Origin: JBBQVS01 sp964657325
Lineage (GTDB): Bacteria; Chloroflexota; Ktedonobacteria; Ktedonobacterales; Ktedonobacteraceae
Direction: 5' to 3'
Assembly (NCBI GenBank): GCA_964657325.1
Contig: CAZZVE010000007.1
Coordinates: 11,457 to 75,456 of the forward strand
Length of the DNA: 64,000 bases
In this document: one piece after another, positions 43,103 through 52,877 of the stretch
Layout of the letters: every line of letters starts with the position of its first letter
Numbering within the stretch: the stretch's first letter is position 1
Translations under genes and position numbers: made by a program
The notes under the pieces: generated by a model
What the model was told of the DNA's origin: nothing
What the model saw: the letters and a program-made list of their open reading frames with translations, nothing else
Database searches by the model: none

Positions 43103-43903
43103 TCAAATTTCTTTTTGACGATCAGCCGCTGTTGATAAAGTCCCTCCACTACTGGCTCGAGTACCAAATGTATTCACCGAATGAAGTGCTTGAGCAGATA
43201 CTGACTGAGAGCCTGATAGTGGAGGATATTTTCCTATAGCGGTCGCATACTTGTCAGCGAGAGTACTTAGCTCATCGACAAGATCAGAGATGGCATCTTT
43301 GAGACTTGTGTCAATCGTTTGTGGATTCTGAAAGTACATGAGCCTTGTCCAGTAGTTGTCCATAATTGCGACGATCCAGGAGGAGAAGAAGGTATTACGC
43401 TCCAGTGACTCCAGCGGTCTAGTAATAAATAGCGTGAAGAAGGATGCCGTGGATAGTCCAGCGAAGATAAGGGAGGGAATAGCTTCTGCACCGTTTTGTG
43501 CAGTAAAGCCTTTGATAATAGCAGCGATAGCTGTGATGAGGCCAACAAAAAAGAGGACACAATACATCAGGTACACCGTCTGGTAGGAGCGGCGAATATA
43601 TCGACTTAAGGTCTCCAGGCTGTTGACGTTCTCCTTCAAGACCTCCTGTGCAAAACTGTTCAGTTCCTGAACACCTGGAAACGACTTCTCCTGAGATTGA
43701 GCATTGCTGACATCAGAAGATGCGTTTGTCGGTGCCGGTAATGAAACAAGCGGTACATGTGGAACTGTTGTCTCGGCAGGGGATGCGAATGGATTGGGTT
43801 GTGTAAAACGATGGGGAGAAGTATCAGAATCTTCGCCATCGTTGGATGGTGGATGAGAAGCATCTGTAGTGATTTTGCCCTTTTCAGTAGGATTGGTCGC
43901 CAT
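43103..43903 (-). CDS. Two-helix membrane protein with long disordered N-terminus
   Basis: 266 residues. The first 85 are Pro/Ser/Thr-rich and probably unstructured, followed by a helical stretch (VQELNSFAQEVLKENVNSLE), two close membrane helices (YCVLFFVGLITAIAAIIKGF and IPSLIFAGLSTASFFTLFIT) and a helical part (NYWTRLMYFQNPQTIDTSLK). The layout resembles the TRADD-N-associated two-transmembrane domains of some bacteria, but I cannot confirm it. AAAGGAAATAATTATT precedes the ATG. Same operon as the giant and pentapeptide proteins. Confidence 0.65.
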   Translation of the reverse strand: MATNPTEKGKITTDASHPPSNDGEDSDTSPHRFTQPNPFASPAETTVPHVPLVSLPAPTNASSDVSNAQSQEKSFPGVQELNSFAQEVLKENVNSLETLSRYIRRSYQTVYLMYCVLFFVGLITAIAAIIKGFTAQNGAEAIPSLIFAGLSTASFFTLFITRPLESLERNTFFSSWIVAIMDNYWTRLMYFQNPQTIDTSLKDAISDLVDELSTLADKYATAIGKYPPLSGSQSVSAQALHSVNTFGTRASSGGTLSTAADRQKEI

Positions 43904-44022
43904 AATAATTATTTCCTTTCATTTATGTCGTAGATTCTTTAGGTGAAGATATGTTAGCGCGTGGGTGACTAACACATCTTCATAGATCGGTTTTCATTGC
44001 GATTGTTTCGTTCTCACGGCCA

Positions 44023-45837
44023 TCAAGGCTTGCCAATCGAAGATTTCTGACCATGCCTCGGTCTCTGTGACCGTGTAACACTACTGAGGCTTGCCAGCGA
44101 GAGTTGGGGGGAAGTTATCATCTCCTCCCAGGAAAGCTTGCGAGCATCACAGACTGTCTTAGTCCAGTGATTCGGGCAGCAAGCGTCTGGGCTGAGACTT
44201 GTCGTTGGTAGATTAGTGGCTGTCACTGTGTAGGTCGTGGCATAGGTAATGCCCTGGTCGCCCTGTTCGACAAGTGAGATGCTTGACGTGTAGACCTTCA
44301 ACACTCCGGCGACCATCACCACTGAAAATCCTACGTCCTCGACACCGGGAGTAGCGAGTGTGGGCGACTGGGTCAGAGTCCATGACTGCCCAGGCGTAAC
44401 CACACTTACGGTCCCTTGGATCGACAAGTTACAGCCCTGGCTAGCAAACAAACTAATGAAATCGTTGGGAAGACTTGGCTGATTAAGCTCAGTTATGTAG
44501 GTTGCCACATTGTTCGACGAAATCGTGAACAGGGGGACGCCAGCACTCGTCGCGATGTGAGCACCGCTGAGACGGACACCCATGAACGTGGTATTCGTGA
44601 ATGTTGCGTTCTCCAGTCGTGCGCCGACCATTGTAACAGGTATCCCTCGAGCTGAAAGTTCGAGTGGGGCACTGTCAAATGTACAGTCGAAGAGTACGGC
44701 ACCGTCAAAGTTGGTGCCAGCGATGGCAGTGTTAAGACCGCCGAACGTTGCCCCGCTGAGGTCAGCGCCTGAGAAGTTGGTCTCAGTCAGATTGGCATTC
44801 ACCAACGATGCCCCTCCATTGAGGTTATAGATCTGGGCATGCGACAGGGTAGCACCATTGAGGTTCGCCGATCCGAGGTTGGCGTCTGGCATGTATGCGT
44901 AGGAGAAATCTGCCCCTGGAACCGTCCCATCGTTGCTTTTGCCTGCCTGCAGGACATACAGATAAGCCCCTGTGAGGGTCGCGCCAGAAAAGTTGGCTCC
45001 AGTGACAACCGCATTGTGCAGTGAGGCGTTCGTCAGGTCACAGCCGCTCCAGTCGGCTCCGCTAAATGTCGTGCTATCAAATGTGGCACGTTGACCTGCC
45101 GTACCCGTCGATGGCACTGTCATGCCAATGCCGATCGTCTTGCTGAAATCGGCACCTGCGGCACTGATATCCTGGCCCCATACAATGCTGGTAAGATCAG
45201 CAGAGGTGAAGGAGGTGCCCGTGAGCGTGGCTCCAGAGAAATTGGTGCCGGACAGGATCGCATAGTCGAAGTGAGCCTTTGTGCAGTCCACGCCTGCGAG
45301 ACTCACACCCGTCAGGTTGACCCTCGAGAGGTCAAACCCGGCAGCAGACTTTTTCTCCAGAATCTTGGCGAGACCAGGTGTCACTATGGTTTGCGTGAGC
45401 ATCGAGAGCGATTCTCCCATCTTGTTGTCCACCTGCTGGAAGGACAGGGTCGTAAGTACGCCCGTGAAAAGCTGATAATAAGCGTAAAGGGTTTTGGAGG
45501 TAGACGGGTCAATCCACGAACACTGCACCTGGTTGGCAGTCGCGGCAGGCACCAGCGTGATCGCTGCGGCTAAGCTGGCATCCTCTACGAGGATAGCCAG
45601 CTTATTGTCCTCCAGGACTGAGAGGTACATGCCGTTGGGGGCAACGAGGACGATCGCCCCCGCGCCTGCATCATAGGAAGTCCACAGTGTGGTGCTGTCG
45701 GCCCTCACTGCCGAGAGCGTGGGGGCAGTGTCCCCTCCTCTCGTCGTATAGCTCAAGTAGTATTTCTGTCCAAACGCGTTGGTCGATTCAAAGCTGAGCT
45801 TGCCAGTGAAGACCGGTTTTGTTGGGTCGAACGTCAT
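44023..45837 (-). CDS. Pentapeptide-repeat protein with flanking modules shared with the giant neighbour
   Basis: 604 residues. An N-terminal beta-rich part of about 160 residues (FGQKYYLSYTTRGGDTAPTL, LVAPNGMYLSVLEDNKLAIL) precedes pentapeptide repeats (LSGTNFSGATLTGTSFTSAD; about residues 170-440), which fold into a right-handed beta helix. Behind comes LPNDFISLFASQGCNLSIQG and VSVVTPGQSWTL, a module also found several times in the 2241-residue neighbour. The last 30 residues look unlike the rest and may be out of frame. GGAG precedes the ATG, only 13 bases after the neighbour's stop. Function unknown. Confidence 0.8.
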   Translation of the reverse strand: MTFDPTKPVFTGKLSFESTNAFGQKYYLSYTTRGGDTAPTLSAVRADSTTLWTSYDAGAGAIVLVAPNGMYLSVLEDNKLAILVEDASLAAAITLVPAATANQVQCSWIDPSTSKTLYAYYQLFTGVLTTLSFQQVDNKMGESLSMLTQTIVTPGLAKILEKKSAAGFDLSRVNLTGVSLAGVDCTKAHFDYAILSGTNFSGATLTGTSFTSADLTSIVWGQDISAAGADFSKTIGIGMTVPSTGTAGQRATFDSTTFSGADWSGCDLTNASLHNAVVTGANFSGATLTGAYLYVLQAGKSNDGTVPGADFSYAYMPDANLGSANLNGATLSHAQIYNLNGGASLVNANLTETNFSGADLSGATFGGLNTAIAGTNFDGAVLFDCTFDSAPLELSARGIPVTMVGARLENATFTNTTFMGVRLSGAHIATSAGVPLFTISSNNVATYITELNQPSLPNDFISLFASQGCNLSIQGTVSVVTPGQSWTLTQSPTLATPGVEDVGFSVVMVAGVLKVYTSSISLVEQGDQGITYATTYTVTATNLPTTSLSPDACCPNHWTKTVCDARKLSWEEMITSPQLSLASLSSVTRSQRPRHGQKSSIGKP

Positions 45838-45850
45838 TGACGAACTCCAA

Positions 45851-48800
45851 TTAGCTAGAGGGTGTCCAGGTGCTCACAGAAGGCTCCGTGCGTCCACCCG
45901 GTCCCTGGAAGGACTCGTAGTTCAGTGTGTACAGGTTGCGCCACATATCGACGACGATCTTGGCGGCGTTCACTCCGGCAGTACGTGCCAACCATGTACC
46001 ATTGGGCTGATAGATATCAAGCCCGTAGTCATTGACGCTACTACCATCGCCAGTATAACTCAAGACATAGATGTACCCCTTCCGCTCCGTGCTCATGCTG
46101 ATGTATGTGATGCCCGACTGCTGGTTGTGGAGTGGGGCGGTTGCGAGCAAATCGACGACGGCAAGTGTATTACTACCAGTATCGAGGGAGATTTTGTAAG
46201 AGCTGCTTGCTTGCTGGTCTTGCAGCGTCCACGATTTGCCAGGCTCACGGACCGTTACCGAGACGTTGCCCGTTACTGTCGCGGTCGCAGGCAGTTGCGG
46301 CAATCCTCGTACCGTCAGTCCCGCCGAGAGAGACGAAGGGACCTTGCCCTCGACAAGCTCGGCGACCATAGCAGGATCGAGCGTAAACTGATCGCCGGTG
46401 AGCGAGATGGGGGGTACGAGCGTAATGCCGTGCTGACTGAATGCATCAGCAACACCCTCAGTGGTAGTCCCCTGATTGAGACCCGTCATTACGCTAGCAG
46501 GCATCGTGAAGAGTGTCGCGCCGCCCTTTGCCACAGTAATATTCGAGCCTTGCAAGCTGAGCTGGTAGGTTGTACCCTGGCTCGTAACAGTCCAGTTGGT
46601 GGAAAGGTTAGCACCGTCTGACGTGACCACGACGTTTCCGCCTTCTTCGCTGAGTCGATATACCGTAGTTCCTGCCCGAATCAGCCAGATGCTCGAGAGT
46701 GGTGCTCCTGCCGTCGCGAATGCCTGGCGGAGAGCCACGCTCACGAGACCAGCATCCAGGTCTGTGCTAAGGGAGGTTGGCAACGTAGTAACGGCAGAAC
46801 CATCGAAGCTGGGAACCGGATTTCCATTGACATCGAACGACTGAATACGGGCCGGAGCGGTGGATGTGCCCAGGCCCTGCTCCAGCACGAGGACGCGACC
46901 GTCGGCTGTAACCGCGAGGGCGCATGGTCCGTTCATCAGACCCTGGCGAGCCTCTTGCTTGGTCGTCGGGTCGAGCTTGGCCGGGTCCCCGGCTGGGCCT
47001 GAGACGAGGATCGCTGACACAACTTTGTCGTCTGCACTCGGAGTGTCGGGAAGCTTCAGGATCATCATGCGGCTCAAACTGTAACTGATAGCAATCACAT
47101 AGCCCTGTGGATGCACGACGAAATCGTCGTTGAATGGCAAGGTGAAGAGGCCGAAGCTCTGCGTCTGATTCATGTCGAAGGGCGTCTTGTTGTCGAGCGT
47201 GATCTGGCGCAGTTGATATTGATATGAGGTCGGCGAGTCGCTCGTCGGCTGCACATAGAAATTGCGCTGGCTGATCGGCTCGAATGGATAGGGGTGAATC
47301 TCGATGACATCCGTGACACGGACCAGCGAGTAGGTGGGTGTGGTACCCCCTATTGTCCACGACGCGCCCTGAGTTACCACTGTTGCAACGGTGTTGCTTG
47401 GTAGCGGATAGGTGAATGCCTCGAACAGTGTAGCGAGATCGGTAGCAACAGCACCACCCTTGTCCAATTCATCAGAGAATGAGCTTGGTATACTGAAAAG
47501 AGGAGCAGGCCCGAACTGATCGTACACGATAGCAGGCTGATTGACGAATCCACTAGCGGAAAACTTGAGTGATGCCTCGGGCTGCGCCAGGACGTTGATG
47601 TTCTGGAAGGCGTGAATTTGCGTGGAGACCGGGAACTGACCGCCCGTCTCGGGAATATTCTGCCCGGATGCTCGCCAGCAGTAACCGAGCATGTAAGCCT
47701 TGTCGTTCATGGTGATGTTGACCAATTTCGCGAGGTTATGCCCCGTGTCATCGGCACTGAGGTCGGTCACCACTTTCAGTGGTACATTTGCCGTATTCAC
47801 CATCAACACCGTGACGGTCTTACCATCTGACTGTGGCTCCTGCTGCATAGCAAGGCGATAAATCGTGGACCCGTCGGTGATCGTCCAGGCGTTGCCAGGA
47901 TCGAGTACGTCAACCTTCGCACTGGTCGAAAGCGTACAGCCGTTCTGCTGGAACACGTTACTTACGTTCGTTGAGATCTGCTCCTGGTCGAGTGCCTTCG
48001 CCTCAGAGACATCTAGCGTGAATTGGGAAGCCTGCCACATATGGGCTGAGGCAACCTGGTTATAGACAAGCTTCTGCTTGTACTGATACAGGGTTGAGGC
48101 TGTGAGTGGGATGAGGTTTTCCTGGATACTTCCAACCACCGTGAGAGTATCACTGCCCTCCGGCAGTGCCGCAGGTATCCATGCACCGGTGAACTGTCCA
48201 CAGAGGAAGCCAGTCGCTGAATAGACGTTGAACTTGACTTGGAGCGAACCACCAGCGGGAAGCGCGTCGAACGACAGTTTAATCGGTTGCGAAGACGTTA
48301 CACCTGCCATTCCTGCACTCTGCTGGTGTGCTGTACCGCCCTGATACTGGACAATTGCCTCGTAGGAAACGCTCTCTAGCGGCCAGACGGCAGGATTCTC
48401 GCTAGTTCCATGTGTTGGGTCAGGGCTGACTGTCACTCTCAAATTGAGCGTGCGGACGATATCTACCTCGTATACAGCAGGCGAACAGAGGATTTCGATG
48501 GTACTTACTAGCATCTCTTCAAGGTCCATAGCGCGGTTCGCGATTTGGAAGATCACGTTTACAGCAGGGATGGCCTTTTCAAGGGCACTCTCGGTCAATT
48601 TCTCGATGATAGTCTTCTGAAGTTTCTCAAGCCCCGTCCCAACAGCCTTCATTACCAGGAAGCCACCTGACGCGTCCATAAACGCATAGCAAATTGACGC
48701 TATATTGGTAAGGGAGAGGCCACTGGCCGCCTCCGCTCCAAAGGTGCTCAAGATAATCTTTATGCCTGCCGCCCTAAATTCGTCGTCCTTCAGGATTGCT

Positions 48801-51800
48801 TTGAACCATGCGGTTTCGTCAAGTCCTGCCCCGGCAAGCAGGAAGAGGCCTGGAATGAGGTAGTTGAAGACACCGGTAAGGCATGCGCCATGCAAACACG
48901 CGTGGTTGTCCCATTGTCCCAAACCCATCCCACCGTGGACGAGTCTGACCTTGGCCGCACCAGCTATCCAGGGGAAGCTGAGCACTGTGGGGTCGTTGGG
49001 CAGGGGAATGCCCATAAAGACGTCGCTGGACGAGACATAATCAACCAACTGGTAATCGCCTGGATAATCGATCCCAAGAGGAATGACTTTATCGTGGTCG
49101 TCGAGGTACTGAACATAAGCACTGAGTGTGCGGAGAAACGAGTTTCCCACATTGATAGTGATCGTTCCAGCACTCGGCGTAGTGGGGTCGGGTGTGTAGT
49201 CCATGCTATTGTCGTCGATGGTGAGACCGCAGCCGGGTGTAAGGTTGTTGACCGTGAAAGAGTAACCAGTGCTCTCGGTGAGCGCGGCCTTGGCGCGAGC
49301 ACGACCAGTACGCAGTGCGCTAGATGCCTCCGGGGAGATATGGGAGACTGCGCCCACACCCTGATTGACATTCCAGCAGGCACCCTCGAGGTTAGAGGGC
49401 TGTTGGGACGTGGTGAGCGGTAGCGTCATCGCGCCACCAGCAGCAGTGATAGTCGTCTGTGAGAGTTGGTTGTGGTAGACCGGTTGCCCCGCTTGCGAGA
49501 ATCCGGGACCCCATGTCAACACATTCCCATCCTTGTCCTTCGATATAGCTGTTGTCTGCCAGTTTGCTCCCTGTCGGCTGATCTGCGACTGGAAATGCTG
49601 GATATTCGTGATGTTATCGGGGCTATTGATATGATTATCCATAATCTTGCCCGCGATGCTGGCATTAGTGCTGGAAAGCTGTGGATGCATGAAAACCAAA
49701 CTAGCCGCAGTGCTGGTGGCTGTAAGCAGATGATCAGCATCATTGGCGGCGGTTACGGCGTCTTCGTGGGGAGGAAGTGTTGTTATACCGCGCAGTGCTA
49801 GACCAACTGGCATACCCTGAGCCGTCCTCGGCAGATGCTGCCGACGTTGTTCAGTGCGGACGCAAAGTGGAATATGCACGGCCATCAACGCCAGCTCAGA
49901 AATTGGGGCCGTTTGCGATGGGTACATGACACGCAGGATGCTGGTATGGCCTGCTGGTAGTTCAACGCCCTCCACGTAGTGGGTAAACTCTAAATGAGCA
50001 CCCTCGTGGAGCAAACCAAGTGCCTTATTCTTGGAGGCGTGTACGGAAAGCGTCTTCTGCGAGTGCTGCTTGAGCGGAATTTCCTGGGCGCCAACGATCA
50101 GGTGAAACTGTTCGACGTCGGGAATATGGCCGAGCGCAAGATGAAAGTCGAACGTCTCGGTTGCTGAGAGGGGTGCATTGGTGTGTACACCGGGCTTTTG
50201 TTTCAATGACATATCAAACTCCTTCCTGGACCCATCCATGGCTAGTCGAGCCAGCAAGGACGGTACTAGAACGTACAAGTCTCGTCTTCGCAGCGCAGTC
50301 CTGGTTCGACTGAGACCGGACAGGCGGCTGGATTTGCCATAGCCCGTCGGCTCACGCCCGGGCTGAGTGCCATGGGCGGCCACGGCTCGCGGCCTGAGCA
50401 GAGAGGACAGGTCCGCGGTGCCTGGTTCGCGTGCCAGTGCCTGAATAAAGGCGGGTGTCCCGATGAACTCGACATCGGTGAGGACGTCGGTGTAGCCGGG
50501 CTGCACGGCCACGGTGGCCTGATCGAAGAGGAACTGGAAGCCGGCCATGAACGGCAGAGGTACACCGGCTCGTCCCAGACTCCGCATCACATTTTGGTAG
50601 GCATCGTGCATCCCGAGGTTCCAGACCTCCGTGAAGTCGGACACGTTGATCCCAGGGATGTTCGAACTGACCAGTGTCGCTTCGGTCTCGCCGTTGATGA
50701 GCTGAAAATCGAACTGTATCGTCTGGGTGTTGTTGGGGCCGATGCCCAGGTGGAAGTTCTGTTGGAAGTTGGTCTCGTCAATGCGCACCGTGAAGGCGGG
50801 GATCGACTGTCCCCCCTTGATGACATTGACACCTACGAGCAGTGCCTGTGTGACGATGGCCCCGACCAACTGCGCCGCGGAGGTGATCTGCTCTATGTAC
50901 GGTGCTGCGTCACTCCCAATAGCGTTCTGCACGGCACTAACGAAGCTGGTCTGATCCTCGAAGACGACGTTCCCCAAGCCAGCAAGAGCGTTGTAGACGT
51001 CCGCTGGGAGCGGATTGACCAGGGTGCTGAGTGCTCCATTGGTTCCCGGTGTGACCCAATACAGCTGCTTGTAGTTCCCCTGAAGCGCGAAGGCCGCTTC
51101 GATGTCGGAAGCGTACTGATTCGTCAGCGCGAGGGAGTTGAGCGCATTCTCGATAGCGACCAGGAGCCACGCCTTGTCGACGAACACTTGTCCTACCGTG
51201 AGCCCGGACGAAAGCGCATTGTAGACGCCCGACGGCAGGTTCTGCTGCAACAAGTTGAGTCCATTCTGGGTGACCTGATAGACCTGAGAGAAGGGCCCGA
51301 TCACCACTGACGCATCCTCGATCTGCTGAAGAGTCTTCGAGTCCACATTTGAACCGAGAGCACTTTGAAGTGCTGTCTGATAGCTAGCTTGCGTGAGGTA
51401 CACTGATCCCTGAGCGTTTCCTGAAAGACCCGGCCCGAGGGACTGGAGTGCTGTGTAGGTGGCCACTGGCAGTTGCACCTCTTGCGTGGTAAGAACACCG
51501 TTATCACCGTAGACCAAATCGTAAACGTTCTTGAACGTCACCGTTGATGCGCTCTGCGGCGTCACATCTAGCGTCATGTAGAGATTCGGGTACTTCTGGT
51601 AGAGGGCATTAAGTGACGTGTTGGCGTAAGTGCTGGTATAGAGCAGGGTTTTATCGGTCAACTGGCCGCTGGTAATCGTGGTGTTCAGCCTACCATCCTT
51701 ATAAAACGCCCAAAACAACTCATTGAACTCGTAGTCGGAGGCGTAGAAATGGACGTGGTTCGCCTTCGGCATAGAAGGCATGCCCAGGCTCGGCGGTGTT

Positions 51801-52576
51801 CCACCTGAGTAGGCATTTCCTTGCCAGGTCACGTTCCCGGTCACGCCCAGACTCATTCCCGCGTCATTGGGAAACGCCAGTGGTGTGTCACCTTTGTTGA
51901 AGTTGAAGACGATGTCGGGCGTCAGATGCCCGCTGGCCGGGATCGTCCCGAAGAGGTTCGCGAAACTATTCTGGATGGGCGGGCTGAAGTCGATGCTCTC
52001 CAACGCTTGCACCGCCCGCGAATCCACCGTATTGGTGAAACAGGTGTTAACCTTGATAATGCTACCGTTTGGGATGTTAGGGCTATAGTTCCCAGTTCCC
52101 GTCTGTACCGTGCCAACGGTCAGGGTGTAGGAGCCAGGTTGTTGGGAAAGGGTTACCGGTACGGTGATCGTGAAGGTGCTGATGCCCATACTGAAGGCCC
52201 AAGTGTGATTGATGTGGCCCTGCAACTGCCGATCCCCCACATTATCGATAAGGTACTTGTCGTATTGCTCGTTCCAAGAGTAATTGACGGTGCTAGGGGC
52301 CTGCAACTGGATGGTGAACTGGCCGTTCTCGTTCTGGGTCACGCTCTGGAAAGCTGGAGAGAAGTTAGAGAACGAGCCACTCGTGAGCTTGATGACGACG
52401 TTATCCGCTTCTACCGATCCGCCGCCGGAGAAATGGGCCATCGTGATTTTGGAAACGGATGCATTGGTGTCGGGCGGTACCAAGCTAGAGAGGGCCTTGA
52501 GCATCAGGCTGGCTATGGTCTGCTGGGTCAAGTACTCAATGCCAGATGGAGAAATTGCCAGGGTCAACGCCTGCAT
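45851..52576 (-). CDS. Giant 2241-residue multi-module protein, possibly two fused genes
   Basis: Starts at ATG 52576 behind AAAGGAG. The N-terminal ~750 residues are beta-rich (MQALTLAISPSGIEYLTQQT; FTITVPVTLSQQPGSYTLTV) and loosely recall TULIP/P47-like lipid-binding proteins. After a basic linker (SRLSGLSRTRTALRRRDLYV) a second unit begins at MSLKQKPGVH, where an internal ribosome site and ATG (50212) occur. That unit has a helical segment (LTESALEKAIPAVNVIFQIA) and, in its last 700 residues, several modules of the form F..G..L...V.V..PG.SWT, plus a propeller-like end (YISMSTERKGYIYVLSYTGD). No signal peptide is visible. First gene of an operon with the pentapeptide and two membrane proteins. 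Confidence 0.8.
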   Translation of the reverse strand: MQALTLAISPSGIEYLTQQTIASLMLKALSSLVPPDTNASVSKITMAHFSGGGSVEADNVVIKLTSGSFSNFSPAFQSVTQNENGQFTIQLQAPSTVNYSWNEQYDKYLIDNVGDRQLQGHINHTWAFSMGISTFTITVPVTLSQQPGSYTLTVGTVQTGTGNYSPNIPNGSIIKVNTCFTNTVDSRAVQALESIDFSPPIQNSFANLFGTIPASGHLTPDIVFNFNKGDTPLAFPNDAGMSLGVTGNVTWQGNAYSGGTPPSLGMPSMPKANHVHFYASDYEFNELFWAFYKDGRLNTTITSGQLTDKTLLYTSTYANTSLNALYQKYPNLYMTLDVTPQSASTVTFKNVYDLVYGDNGVLTTQEVQLPVATYTALQSLGPGLSGNAQGSVYLTQASYQTALQSALGSNVDSKTLQQIEDASVVIGPFSQVYQVTQNGLNLLQQNLPSGVYNALSSGLTVGQVFVDKAWLLVAIENALNSLALTNQYASDIEAAFALQGNYKQLYWVTPGTNGALSTLVNPLPADVYNALAGLGNVVFEDQTSFVSAVQNAIGSDAAPYIEQITSAAQLVGAIVTQALLVGVNVIKGGQSIPAFTVRIDETNFQQNFHLGIGPNNTQTIQFDFQLINGETEATLVSSNIPGINVSDFTEVWNLGMHDAYQNVMRSLGRAGVPLPFMAGFQFLFDQATVAVQPGYTDVLTDVEFIGTPAFIQALAREPGTADLSSLLRPRAVAAHGTQPGREPTGYGKSSRLSGLSRTRTALRRRDLYVLVPSLLARLAMDGSRKEFDMSLKQKPGVHTNAPLSATETFDFHLALGHIPDVEQFHLIVGAQEIPLKQHSQKTLSVHASKNKALGLLHEGAHLEFTHYVEGVELPAGHTSILRVMYPSQTAPISELALMAVHIPLCVRTEQRRQHLPRTAQGMPVGLALRGITTLPPHEDAVTAANDADHLLTATSTAASLVFMHPQLSSTNASIAGKIMDNHINSPDNITNIQHFQSQISRQGANWQTTAISKDKDGNVLTWGPGFSQAGQPVYHNQLSQTTITAAGGAMTLPLTTSQQPSNLEGACWNVNQGVGAVSHISPEASSALRTGRARAKAALTESTGYSFTVNNLTPGCGLTIDDNSMDYTPDPTTPSAGTITINVGNSFLRTLSAYVQYLDDHDKVIPLGIDYPGDYQLVDYVSSSDVFMGIPLPNDPTVLSFPWIAGAAKVRLVHGGMGLGQWDNHACLHGACLTGVFNYLIPGLFLLAGAGLDETAWFKAILKDDEFRAAGIKIILSTFGAEAASGLSLTNIASICYAFMDASGGFLVMKAVGTGLEKLQKTIIEKLTESALEKAIPAVNVIFQIANRAMDLEEMLVSTIEILCSPAVYEVDIVRTLNLRVTVSPDPTHGTSENPAVWPLESVSYEAIVQYQGGTAHQQSAGMAGVTSSQPIKLSFDALPAGGSLQVKFNVYSATGFLCGQFTGAWIPAALPEGSDTLTVVGSIQENLIPLTASTLYQYKQKLVYNQVASAHMWQASQFTLDVSEAKALDQEQISTNVSNVFQQNGCTLSTSAKVDVLDPGNAWTITDGSTIYRLAMQQEPQSDGKTVTVLMVNTANVPLKVVTDLSADDTGHNLAKLVNITMNDKAYMLGYCWRASGQNIPETGGQFPVSTQIHAFQNINVLAQPEASLKFSASGFVNQPAIVYDQFGPAPLFSIPSSFSDELDKGGAVATDLATLFEAFTYPLPSNTVATVVTQGASWTIGGTTPTYSLVRVTDVIEIHPYPFEPISQRNFYVQPTSDSPTSYQYQLRQITLDNKTPFDMNQTQSFGLFTLPFNDDFVVHPQGYVIAISYSLSRMMILKLPDTPSADDKVVSAILVSGPAGDPAKLDPTTKQEARQGLMNGPCALAVTADGRVLVLEQGLGTSTAPARIQSFDVNGNPVPSFDGSAVTTLPTSLSTDLDAGLVSVALRQAFATAGAPLSSIWLIRAGTTVYRLSEEGGNVVVTSDGANLSTNWTVTSQGTTYQLSLQGSNITVAKGGATLFTMPASVMTGLNQGTTTEGVADAFSQHGITLVPPISLTGDQFTLDPAMVAELVEGKVPSSLSAGLTVRGLPQLPATATVTGNVSVTVREPGKSWTLQDQQASSSYKISLDTGSNTLAVVDLLATAPLHNQQSGITYISMSTERKGYIYVLSYTGDGSSVNDYGLDIYQPNGTWLARTAGVNAAKIVVDMWRNLYTLNYESFQGPGGRTEPSVSTWTPSS
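50210..50224 (-). promoter_or_regulatory. Internal ribosome site and ATG within the giant gene
   Basis: On the minus strand AAGGAG (50224-50219) stands six bases before ATG (50212-50210), in frame with the giant gene. Translation from here gives a 1453-residue protein starting MSLKQKPGVHTNAPLSATET. The site is as good as that of the 52576 start. Confidence 0.7.
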
Positions 52577-52877
52577 ATGAGGCTCCTTTCAATAACATTA
52601 ACTATTTTGGGACAGCCGAAATATCTCATGACATACTAATTGCGTCAGCAAAAATTTATAATTCTACAACGCTTTTGCTCGATATACTTCTAAAATAAGC
52701 TTATACTTCTCTTTGCAAGATATGAGTATAGAGAAGATACTAACAATCTGCATGCATGGTAGTTGAAGCCGATTACTATGCTTCTAATGCTGAAAGTCTA
52801 CCTGATGAATGGCTATAGTCTATGTGTAGAACTACCCATTTTCACTGCCCATTTTCAAAGCGGTAGGGGAGGGCTCT
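52577..52877. other. Spacer with the 3'-flank repeat of the LuxR paralogues (52795-52855)
   Basis: About 300 bases without a gene. The giant gene's promoter must lie here. Bases 52795-52855 are related in inverted orientation to 59241-59300; the best conserved core is ATGTGTAGAACTACCCATT (52822-52840). Confidence 0.55.

Noticed and set aside
46000..46620. 280-residue + strand frame opposite the giant gene
   Set aside because: It is antisense to a long, protein-like gene and is Arg/Cys-rich without any motif.
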